From Acidobacteriaceae bacterium (GTDB lineage: Bacteria > Acidobacteriota > Terriglobia > Bryobacterales > Bryobacteraceae): 13,515 bases of DNA. The stretch lies in NCBI GenBank assembly GCA_019244945.1, contig JAFASD010000289.1, positions 1 to 13,515 on the forward strand. Reading direction: 5' to 3'. Positions within the stretch are counted from its first letter, which is position 1. Each line of letters starts with the position of its first letter. Under the pieces are notes generated by a model that had not been told where the DNA came from, made no database searches, and saw nothing but the letters and a program-made list of their open reading frames with translations. The position numbers and the translations under genes are program-made. This document shows, piece after piece, positions 6,601 to 12,806 of this stretch.

Positions 6601-7679
6601 GGTTTTGAGGTCAATTTGCAGAGAAGATTTTCGTAAGCATCGGTGACTAGTTCCCAGCTGTAGAGCTTCTCGATTCGCTGCATCGCCCTCGACCCCCAGG
6701 CGGCGCGCTCCTCCTCGGAAACGTCGACGGCCCACTGCAGCTTCTCCACAAGATCATTTTCGAACGGGACGGCTGCATCACCAGCGGCTTCCGCGCTCTC
6801 CGGCGTGTTCAGATACAGCACGAGGGCGCCGCGTCCCATGGCCTCGATCAGAGCCGGGTGTGTTCCTCCCACTTCCGTCGCCTGGACGTAGACGGAACAG
6901 TGCGATTGTAACTGGCGGTATTCTTCCCCATAGATCGCGCCTGGAATAACGACACGCGGATCGGTGGTGTTTTTCACCTGGCTGATGTAATCTTGCGCGT
7001 ACGGGGCATCCCCTATAAGGGCTAGTTTGAAATTCGTATGCACTTTTTCGAAGGCGTTTCGAACCATCAGAGCATTATTTTCCGGCTCCATGCGACTTAC
7101 ATAGAGCACATACTTTCCCGGCTCGAGACCCAGCGCGCGGATGGCATCCGTTGCAGTTACTTTGCCGGTTTCAGCGCCATAGGGGATAAAGGTTGAGGCC
7201 TTGCCATAGCGGTCGGAGTAATAGTCGCGAATTCTAGCGGCATCCGTGATCACAGCGGAGCAACACCAGGTAGCGAGCCATTCAGATACTAAGTACCAGG
7301 TCTTCGCGATGTAATTCCATTTCTTGCGATGGCGCTCCAGACCATCCACGTTGAGAGCTGTCGGCATACCTCGCAGTCTGGGCCACAATGTGAACACCGC
7401 GTTCGCAGCATTGCAATACAGGACTGCATCGAAGCTCTGGAGGAGCAGGTCGATTGTGGATAGGCCAGTGTGGGCAACGGTGTCGAGGTATTTGTGACGA
7501 ATGGTGGGTAAGTAACGGAGCCGGACGCCACGATATTCGCGCTCGGGCGTTCTTTCGCGGCAGTAAACCGTCACTTCGTGACCGCGCTTCGTGAGTCGGA
7601 CGGACAATTCTTCCGCAAAAGTTTCAAATCCGCCATATCTCGCAGGGATGCCGCGCGTCCCTAGCAGAGCAATGCGCAT
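6597..7679 (-). CDS. DUF1972/GT4-type glycosyltransferase
   Basis: The 360-residue protein has the two-Rossmann (GT-B) layout of family 4 transferases. The N-terminal domain is of the DUF1972 type, common in rhamnosyl- and other exopolysaccharide transferases, and opens with GTRGIPARYGGFETFAEEL (7-25). NVDGLERHRKKW (110-121) follows. The C-terminal donor-binding half has IPYGAET (165-171), LYVSRMEPENN (192-202) and EVGGTHPALIEAMGRG (269-284), which replaces the usual E-x7-E block. No membrane segment is seen, so it likely acts at the inner face of the membrane. The ATG at 7679 lies inside the end of the preceding GT2 gene (19-nt overlap), and its own stop overlaps the racemase start. No Shine-Dalgarno precedes it, which fits translational coupling. 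Donor and acceptor sugars cannot be read from the sequence. Confidence 0.9.
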   Translation of the reverse strand: MRIALLGTRGIPARYGGFETFAEELSVRLTKRGHEVTVYCRERTPEREYRGVRLRYLPTIRHKYLDTVAHTGLSTIDLLLQSFDAVLYCNAANAVFTLWPRLRGMPTALNVDGLERHRKKWNYIAKTWYLVSEWLATWCCSAVITDAARIRDYYSDRYGKASTFIPYGAETGKVTATDAIRALGLEPGKYVLYVSRMEPENNALMVRNAFEKVHTNFKLALIGDAPYAQDYISQVKNTTDPRVVIPGAIYGEEYRQLQSHCSVYVQATEVGGTHPALIEAMGRGALVLYLNTPESAEAAGDAAVPFENDLVEKLQWAVDVSEEERAAWGSRAMQRIEKLYSWELVTDAYENLLCKLTSKP

Positions 7680-8701
7680 TTCGAGGAGCGTTCAGCAGCG
7701 GGATAACTCACGGGGTGCACTGAAAACCATGCCGACATGTATGCATCGCCGGCTCGGCGGCGGCGCATGATTTCATCGCGCTTCGCCCAAGTGCGCTTCC
7801 AATTGCGGAGTATAAATGAAAAGGCTCGAAGCGAACGCCATTCGTAGAGGAGGCATGCGCCGATTACAGTGAGGTCCCGTAATGTAATAGCGAGGAAGTT
7901 ACTAAAATAGACATTACCTGTCGTGTTCTTTATGCGAAGAAGAAAGCGGTTTTTTACGGAATGCATTTTAATGATCGCCGGCAGCGAACGCCGGTTGGAG
8001 GGGAGTACATTCCTGACATGATAGGCGACGGCCAAGGGAGTATATAGGCATTTCCATCCTAGTAGCTGTGCCCGCCACGCGAGCTCTGCGTCCTCCCGAT
8101 AAGCAAAGAAATCAGAATCGAAAAATTCGCCGAACACCGAAATGTCCTGAATCATTTCGCGGCGATACAGCGCCGCCGCCCCCGTTGCGCCAAAGACGTA
8201 CTCGAAGCGCTCGTATTGACCTTGGTCAGACGTCTTGCTTCCCCGATCAAAGTGCCGCAAGTTAGGCGTGAAGTAAATACCGGTGGAGTCGATAATCGGG
8301 GTTTGCGGAATTTCGAAATCGGGCGGCGCCGCCAGCAATTTGCCGCATACACTGCCTGCGGAGGAATCTGCCTCGCCCGCCTCCAGAATTCGGGTGATGA
8401 AGCTGGGGGTCAGGCACACATCAGCATTCAACGTAAGAATCCAATCGGCTTGAGAAAGCGCGATGGCTTGATTTTGGCCCGCCGCGAAGCCAATGTTTTC
8501 GTGATTGTAAACGACTCGGATCAGATTTTCGAACTCACGCAGGATCACAGGCGTCTCGTCGCGGGAGGCGTTATCGACAACGATCACTTGCTCGGGAGCA
8601 TGATCTTGCTTGAAGATGCTCTCCAGACAGCGGCGGATATAGCGGTCGCTGTTATAAGTGACGATTGTGACGGCGATTTTAGGAGCGGAAGTTATTTCCA
8701 T
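7661..8701 (-). CDS. Family 2 glycosyltransferase (second of the pair)
   Basis: The 346-residue protein has a GT-A fold. It has VTIVTYNSDRYIRRCLESIF (11-30), VVDNASRDET (41-50), the metal/nucleotide site TLNADV (90-95, an NAD in place of DXD) and the acceptor-side YREDAELAWRAQLLGW (201-216). It resembles rhamnosyltransferase-like (WbbL/RfbF-type) GT2 enzymes that extend O-antigen or capsule chains. The C-terminal third is basic (KRTWAKRDEIMRRRR) and may contact the membrane. The frame is open for 58 codons further upstream, but ATG 8701 forms TGATG with the stop of the preceding gene, and the conserved first strand starts about ten residues later. The substrate is unknown. Confidence 0.9.
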   Translation of the reverse strand: MEITSAPKIAVTIVTYNSDRYIRRCLESIFKQDHAPEQVIVVDNASRDETPVILREFENLIRVVYNHENIGFAAGQNQAIALSQADWILTLNADVCLTPSFITRILEAGEADSSAGSVCGKLLAAPPDFEIPQTPIIDSTGIYFTPNLRHFDRGSKTSDQGQYERFEYVFGATGAAALYRREMIQDISVFGEFFDSDFFAYREDAELAWRAQLLGWKCLYTPLAVAYHVRNVLPSNRRSLPAIIKMHSVKNRFLLRIKNTTGNVYFSNFLAITLRDLTVIGACLLYEWRSLRAFSFILRNWKRTWAKRDEIMRRRRAGDAYMSAWFSVHPVSYPAAERSSKCALLC

Positions 8702-9699
8702 CACGCGCGCACCAAGCTGAAATACAGTCGCCAGTAAATATCGAAACCTAGTTGCTTTTGGAGCGCCTGTATTTGTCGCTCGCTGTCGCGGAAGATGGCT
8801 TCGATCAGATCGTGACGATGCGGGACACCACTTACTTGTCCTCGGAAACAGGACCACTTTCGCAAACCGGCCCACTTGCCCAGGAGACCGGCTAACGGAT
8901 GTCCCTGCTTCGCGGCAGCCATCAAAGCGAGTATCTGCCCAATCAGAATCGGCCAGGCGAACCGTAACAGCGTTTCTCGGGAGTAATACTTCGCCAGAAT
9001 GAGTATCTGATTTCGGGCGGTAAGAAACATTACTCGATAGCTGCTTTTCCCGAGCGTGGTCTTGCTCATGTGCATAGCGATGGCGGCGGGTTCATAGATG
9101 CCCTGGAGCCCGGCCAAAGCGCATCGCACGCCGAAATCGACATCTTCGTAATAGGATTCAAAGCGAGTTTCCAACAATCCAATTTGATCGAAAACGCCTC
9201 GTTTGAAGAGCGCCGCGGTCATGGGCGCAAACGATATTTTTCGTTTGGTCGACCAGACTGCTCCATCGGGCCGGCCGTAACCGCATCGCCAAGCATACGC
9301 AGCGCGGGAGACCAGATCCCAACTGCCGTCGATTAAGCGGCGATCGTGGGGTCGCAGTAGTTTTCCAACTGCGAAAGAAGCACGTTCCTGCTCCGCGCTG
9401 GCCAGCAAGCGTTCCAGCCATTCGGGCTCGAGCACAACGTCATTATTCAAAATGAGCAGCCAATCGCCGTTGGATCGTTGTATGCCTTCGTTGACGGCGG
9501 TGGCAAAGCCTCGGTTCTCCGGGAAAACGCTTATGTCGGCGCGAAATTCTCTTGCGACGAGTTGCGTTTCGTCTGTGCTGCCGTTATCGACAACGATTAC
9601 CTGGTCGGGCCGCCGCGTCTGAGCAGACAAGTTGGTGAGAATGGATGTTAGCAGGTCTGCTCGATTCCAAGTCGGTATGATCGCCGAGACGGTCGCCAT
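8701..9699 (-). CDS. Family 2 glycosyltransferase (first of the pair)
   Basis: The 332-residue GT-A protein shows SAIIPTWNRADLLTSIL (5-21), VIVVDNGSTDET (34-45), the NND metal site in LLILNNDVVLEPEWL (81-95) and ESYYEDVDFGVRCALAG (181-197) as the acceptor/catalytic loop. It resembles its neighbour in architecture but is clearly diverged, so this is an old paralogue pair or two independent recruits. A hydrophobic stretch at about 244-263 (LRFAWPILIGQILALMAAA) is a likely membrane-associated helix, as in many polysaccharide GT2 enzymes. The start at 9699 is one base after the Uma2-B stop, with no separate Shine-Dalgarno, so translation probably depends on termination of Uma2-B. Substrates are unknown. 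Confidence 0.9.
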   Translation of the reverse strand: MATVSAIIPTWNRADLLTSILTNLSAQTRRPDQVIVVDNGSTDETQLVAREFRADISVFPENRGFATAVNEGIQRSNGDWLLILNNDVVLEPEWLERLLASAEQERASFAVGKLLRPHDRRLIDGSWDLVSRAAYAWRCGYGRPDGAVWSTKRKISFAPMTAALFKRGVFDQIGLLETRFESYYEDVDFGVRCALAGLQGIYEPAAIAMHMSKTTLGKSSYRVMFLTARNQILILAKYYSRETLLRFAWPILIGQILALMAAAKQGHPLAGLLGKWAGLRKWSCFRGQVSGVPHRHDLIEAIFRDSERQIQALQKQLGFDIYWRLYFSLVRA

Positions 9700-9700
9700 T

Positions 9701-10330
9701 CTAGGCCAGTTGATCGTAGATACGTTTCAAATCGAGCACGAATCCGGCTACCGGTCCTTCGCCTTTCACGCGCTGTCGGTCGTTAAGCTCGACCGGTGTT
9801 TCTTGGCCGGGTTTGTAAATGGAAACGGTTCTCGATTGGGGGTCAATCATCCAAGCAAGCTCCACACCGTTACGCATATAGGCGAGCATCTTTTCATGCA
9901 AGTCTTTCTTGCGGTCACTGGGGGAGCGAACTTCGATGACGAACGCGGGAAGAACGCGAGGAAAAACGCGGCGGCTTTCGCGGGGAATCGCTTTTACCCG
10001 TTCGAAAGGAACCCATGCGGCATCCGGAGAATAAAGGCTTGAATCCGGCAGCCTAAAACCAGTCTCCGCCGCCAGGGCGATTCCTCGGCCGTCTTTTTCG
10101 GCCCAAGTATTGAGCTTTGCGAAGATTCTTGAGCCTATAAAGCCGCTTTCAAAGCCCGACGGAGCCATAATTATCAGGTCTCCCTCTGCGGTCTCTTCGA
10201 TATGCAGATCCGGATTGTCGCCACAAAACTCGAGAAAATCTTCCTCACTGAAGCGCAAGTTTGGCCGTAGGACGATTCTCCTGAGCGACGCAATGTCGAG
10301 AGTCAATGGAAGTGCCGGGGCCAGTATCAT
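9701..10330 (-). CDS. Uma2-family (DUF820) putative endonuclease, copy B
   Basis: The 209-residue protein belongs to the Uma2 family, which has a restriction-endonuclease-like (PD-(D/E)xK) fold and no agreed biological role. The family is multiplied in cyanobacteria, Chloroflexi and Acidobacteriota. Visible signatures are SPDAAWV with Asp103, LPAFVIEVRSPSD (127-139) with Glu133, the basic KKDLHEKMLAYMRNGV (141-156) and AWMIDPQSRTVSIY (159-172). The acidic pair and following lysines fit the nuclease core, but activity is unproven. The N-terminal half is only about 40 percent identical to copy A by eye, while the last 83 residues differ at only about seven positions. The start ATG at 10330 lies 2 nt after the copy A stop. 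GGGG five bases ahead of it may serve as a ribosome-binding site. Confidence 0.85.
   Translation of the reverse strand: MILAPALPLTLDIASLRRIVLRPNLRFSEEDFLEFCGDNPDLHIEETAEGDLIIMAPSGFESGFIGSRIFAKLNTWAEKDGRGIALAAETGFRLPDSSLYSPDAAWVPFERVKAIPRESRRVFPRVLPAFVIEVRSPSDRKKDLHEKMLAYMRNGVELAWMIDPQSRTVSIYKPGQETPVELNDRQRVKGEGPVAGFVLDLKRIYDQLA
9751..9838 (-). repeat. Uma2 conversion tract, copy B
   Basis: This 88-bp block matches 10383-10470 at 87 of 88 positions by direct comparison. The single mismatch changes Arg to Pro (NDRQ in B, NDPQ in A). Synonymous positions are also identical, unlike the flanking coding sequence. Confidence 0.9.
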
Positions 10331-10332
10331 GT

Positions 10333-10956
10333 CTACCCCAATTGATCGTAGATCCGCTTCAAGTCGAGGACGAAACCGGTGACCGGTCCTTCGCCTTTCA
10401 CGCGCTGTGGGTCGTTAAGCTCGACCGGTGTTTCTTGGCCGGGTTTGTAAATGGAAACGGTTCTCGATTGCGGATCAATCATCCAACCAAGCTCCACTCC
10501 ATTACGAATGTAGGACAGCATCTTTTCATGCAGATCCTTCCGGCGATCGCTCGGAGAGCGAACTTCGATGACGAATGCGGGAAGGAGTGGCGCAAATTTC
10601 CGCCGCTTCCCGGGTGGAACCGCCTTCCATCGTTCGATAGGTATCCAACATGCATCGGGGGAAAACACGCTTTTGTCGGGTAGTGTGACGCCGGCGCTGG
10701 ACGACAGAACAATGCCACGGCCGTTCTTCTTTGCCCAATCGCGCAGCTCTGCCGCCACTTCGAGTTCCGCGAACCCGCCCTCTGTACCTACAGGAGCCAT
10801 GATGATGATTTCTCCCGCGGAGTTCCTTTCAATGCGAAGAAGCTCGTGTTCCTGACAGAAATCGAAAAAATCGTCGTCGGTAAATTCGTCGACGGGGCGC
10901 ACAATGACTCGCTCGAGCGCTGCCACATCGAGAGCTAAGGGAAATACCGCTGCCAT
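10333..10956 (-). CDS. Uma2-family (DUF820) putative endonuclease, copy A
   Basis: The 207-residue paralogue of copy B is the upstream member of the pair. It carries FSPDACWIP with Asp101, LPAFVIEVRSPSD (125-137) with Glu131, the basic segment RRKDLHEKMLSYIRNGV and GWMIDPQSRTVSIY, so the putative PD-(D/E)xK core is intact. The N-terminus (residues 23-40) is rich in Asp and Phe, as in many Uma2 proteins. The ATG at 10956 has no clear Shine-Dalgarno; a small perfect palindrome sits directly before it. It lies 27 nt after the GH1 stop and may be read through from there. Role in the operon is unknown: it could be a passenger pair or part of a genome-maintenance or defence module. No evidence decides. 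Confidence 0.85.
   Translation of the reverse strand: MAAVFPLALDVAALERVIVRPVDEFTDDDFFDFCQEHELLRIERNSAGEIIIMAPVGTEGGFAELEVAAELRDWAKKNGRGIVLSSSAGVTLPDKSVFSPDACWIPIERWKAVPPGKRRKFAPLLPAFVIEVRSPSDRRKDLHEKMLSYIRNGVELGWMIDPQSRTVSIYKPGQETPVELNDPQRVKGEGPVTGFVLDLKRIYDQLG
10383..10470 (-). repeat. Uma2 conversion tract, copy A
   Basis: Partner of 9751-9838 in direct orientation, 632 bp apart. It encodes the end of the Uma2 domain around SIYKPGQETPVELND. Flanks on both sides diverge quickly at third codon positions. Confidence 0.9.
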
Positions 10957-10957
10957 C

Positions 10958-10969
10958 TACTATCTAGTA
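10958..10969. other. Small palindrome before the Uma2-A start codon
   Basis: TACTATCTAGTA is a perfect inverted repeat (arms TACTA and TAGTA, two-base centre). It lies one base upstream of the Uma2-A ATG, in the 27-nt gap after the GH1 stop. It could be a regulator site or a weak RNA hairpin masking the start. At this length it could also arise by chance. Confidence 0.3.
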
Positions 10970-10983
10970 TGTCTTGTGAACCC

Positions 10984-12447
10984 TCACAGGACCGCGTTCC
11001 GCTCGATAACCTCGCGGTAGAACTGCGCGCTCAGCTTGGGATATCTCTTCTGGGTTTGGTAGTCGACGTAATAGATTCCGAACCGCAGGTTGTAGCCGTC
11101 TGCCCATTCGAAGTTATCCATTAAACTCCACAGGAAATAGCCGCGAACGGGAAAGCCTTCCGAAACGGCGCGATGCAGCTTGCCGATGTAGTTCCGCAGG
11201 TACATCACGCGATCGGTGTCGTAAACGTGCCCATCGGGTGTCAACACGTCGGCGGAGGAACAGCCGTTTTCGGTGATATAGATCTCCTTTGCGTTCCAGA
11301 TTTGAGCGACGTGACGGGGACCCCAATACAATGCTTCGGGTCCAATGTCCAGCCAAGGCGAGGCCATGTGCGGATAGGACGACGGGTTTTTCACAACAGC
11401 GAAACCCATCGAGGAATCGTCTGCGCGGATGTAAACGGGAGTGTAAATGTTGATCCCGACGAAATCGAGTGGGCTGCCGATGATTTTCAGATCCTCAGGC
11501 GTAAACTTCGGAGCGTTTGCGCCTTCCTGCTGGATATATTCGTTTACGTATTTGCCTTCCATGATGACCGTCAAGTATTGGGCGTTCAGAACGCGCGTGG
11601 CTTGGGCGGCTGCCTTCACGTGCGGCTCCGATTCAATTACGGGAACACCGCTCAAGAAATTTTCCGCGAGGCCAACCTTGGTTCCCGTTTTGCCTTTGTC
11701 GCGAATTGCCTGAACAGCGAGGCCGTGGGCCAATACCGCGTAGTGCCTCGCCTGGTTGAGGCGCGCGGGAGGAAGTTTCAGTCCGGGGGCGAACCGGCCA
11801 TCTCTGTAGCCGAGATCGATGAACGAAGAAAACTCGTTCATCGTGAAGAAATGCTGCACGCGATCGGATAGTTTACTGGCGACATAGCCTGCGTAGTCAC
11901 CGAAGGCCTTCGAAGTCTCCCGCGATTCCCATCCCCCAAATTTGTCCTGCAAAGCTTGCGGCAAATCCCAATGGAAGAGCGTGCAGAATGGTTCAATGCC
12001 GTTGGCGAGCAGCTCATCGACCAGGCGCTCGTAATAGGCGATCCCTTTCTCGTTCGTCTGGCCCGCGCCGGTGGGGAACACCCGCGGCCATGAAACCGAA
12101 AAACGGTATGTCTTGGCGCCGAGCGACTTCAGGAGTTGAACATCTTCCTTGTAGCGGTGGTACTGATCGTCAGCAACATCGCCGGTCTGGTTGTTATAAA
12201 CCTTACCGGGAATGTGCGAAAAGGTGTCCCAAATGGAGGGCCCTCGGCCATCTTCCTGAGCCGCGCCTTCAACCTGATAGGCGGCGGTGGCGCAGCCCCA
12301 AAGGAAACCGTTTGGGAATTGGTAATAATTCTCGCGCGGAGTGCCCTGAGCTCCCAAGTTCGGTGCCAGCGATGACAAGGAGGAGGCGCCGATTGCGGCG
12401 GCCCCTACGGTCTTCCCGAATGTCCGTCTGGAGAAATTCTTCTGCAT
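10984..12447 (-). CDS. Tat-exported family 1 glycoside hydrolase (beta-glucosidase)
   Basis: The 487-residue enzyme should hydrolyse beta-glucosides with retention of configuration. The N-terminus MQKNFSRRTFGKTVGAAAIG has the twin-arginine motif SRRTFGK (6-12) and a hydrophobic core, ending near LGAQG, so the folded enzyme is probably exported. The GH1 domain starts at FPNGFLWGCATAAYQVEGA (44-62). The acid/base is Glu205 in FTMNEF and the nucleophile is Glu393 in IYITENG. FLWSLMDNFEWADGY (438-452) forms the aglycone/glucose site. The usual T-x-N-E-P motif reads TMNEF, with Pro replaced by Phe next to the acid/base. The frame is open 23 codons further upstream, but only the ATG at 12447 places the Tat motif at the N-terminus. 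The gene precedes the Uma2-glycosyltransferase operon by 27 nt. Beta-glucosidase is the best call; other beta-glycosides are possible. Confidence 0.93.
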   Translation of the reverse strand: MQKNFSRRTFGKTVGAAAIGASSLSSLAPNLGAQGTPRENYYQFPNGFLWGCATAAYQVEGAAQEDGRGPSIWDTFSHIPGKVYNNQTGDVADDQYHRYKEDVQLLKSLGAKTYRFSVSWPRVFPTGAGQTNEKGIAYYERLVDELLANGIEPFCTLFHWDLPQALQDKFGGWESRETSKAFGDYAGYVASKLSDRVQHFFTMNEFSSFIDLGYRDGRFAPGLKLPPARLNQARHYAVLAHGLAVQAIRDKGKTGTKVGLAENFLSGVPVIESEPHVKAAAQATRVLNAQYLTVIMEGKYVNEYIQQEGANAPKFTPEDLKIIGSPLDFVGINIYTPVYIRADDSSMGFAVVKNPSSYPHMASPWLDIGPEALYWGPRHVAQIWNAKEIYITENGCSSADVLTPDGHVYDTDRVMYLRNYIGKLHRAVSEGFPVRGYFLWSLMDNFEWADGYNLRFGIYYVDYQTQKRYPKLSAQFYREVIERNAVL

Positions 12448-12550
12448 ACCTAGTGGATGCGTCTTCTTGTGCAATTTGTTTCTGTGGTCAGTGGATTGGC
12501 ATAAACCGGACCGCACGCCTTTGGGAAAAAGCCAGAAGGCCGCTGACTAA

Positions 12551-12567
12551 CGCGGATCGACGCGGAT
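12551..12567. repeat. CGCGGAT short direct repeat, possible dispersed intergenic element
   Basis: CGCGGAT occurs at 12551-12557 and 12561-12567, period 10 (CGCGGATCGACGCGGAT). Repeats of this kind, with two copies of a CGCGGAT-like word, are familiar from intergenic regions of several soil phyla. That is a recollection and cannot be tested from this window. Confidence 0.35.
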
Positions 12568-12625
12568 TTTTAGACTCTCCTGGATCACACCGTGCGAGCG
12601 GCTGTTCGTGCGCAGCAAATGTATG

Positions 12626-12742
12626 CTAACGGTCCGCATTCTCAGCATCCGAGTAAATTTCGGCAGCGTACTTCCCGGGCGCGGACCAGCCGGCATCGAC
12701 CAGCATGTACGGGAATCCCGACTTGGCGGCGAAATCAACGCG
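12626..12742 (-). pseudogene. Fragment of a GH97-type alpha-glycosidase gene
   Basis: On the minus strand from about 12739, one frame reads VDFAAKSGFPYMLVDAGWS, followed by APGKYAAEIYSDAENADR and a TAG at 12626-12628. The block D-F-A-A-x-x-G-F-x-Y-M-L-V-D-A-G-W-S matches, from memory, the strand-plus-helix segment of the GH97 catalytic barrel (alpha-glucosidase/alpha-galactosidase, SusB-like). Neither the preceding residues in this frame (LARRPLCR) nor the following ones continue the family pattern, and no start codon or ribosome-binding site is present. It is thus a roughly 20-25 residue relic of a gene normally over 600 codons long. It sits 67 nt after the permease stop and upstream of the GH1 gene, hinting that a glycosidase cluster once stood here. 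Confidence 0.6.
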
Positions 12743-12806
12743 GCAGAGCGGCCGTCGGGCGAGTACAGGGTGGCTGACCGGAGTTGGGCAAACAGAACGG
12801 GGTGTA

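Larger units (their letters stand above)
12448..12806. other. 359-bp gap between the GH1 and permease genes
   Basis: No intact gene is present. It holds a GH97-like fragment (12626-12742) and a short CGCGGAT direct repeat (12551-12567). The 100 nt before the GH1 ATG should carry its promoter; TTGCAC (minus strand, about 12471-12466) is a possible -35 but no good -10 follows. Confidence 0.55.

Noticed and set aside
6601..6735. N-terminal extension of alanine racemase by 45 codons
   Set aside because: The extra residues are Arg-rich and overlap the glycosyltransferase gene; the ATGA junction at 6597-6600 gives a better start.
8216..8737. 173-codon open frame on the plus strand
   Set aside because: It is antisense to a GT2 gene with intact motifs and shows no domain or ribosome-binding site.
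8702..8875. N-terminal extension of the second GT2 by 58 codons
   Set aside because: It overlaps the upstream GT2 gene and adds a low-complexity basic tail; TGATG at 8699-8703 marks the start.
11173..11871. 232-codon open frame on the plus strand
   Set aside because: It lies wholly antisense to the GH1 gene, which has clear catalytic motifs, and its product matches no family I know.
12448..12516. N-terminal extension of GH1 by 23 codons
   Set aside because: It would bury the twin-arginine motif away from the N-terminus.
11988..12629. 213-codon open frame on the plus strand
   Set aside because: It is antisense to the GH1 N-terminal half and very rich in Arg, Pro and Ser, as expected of a shadow frame in GC-rich DNA.
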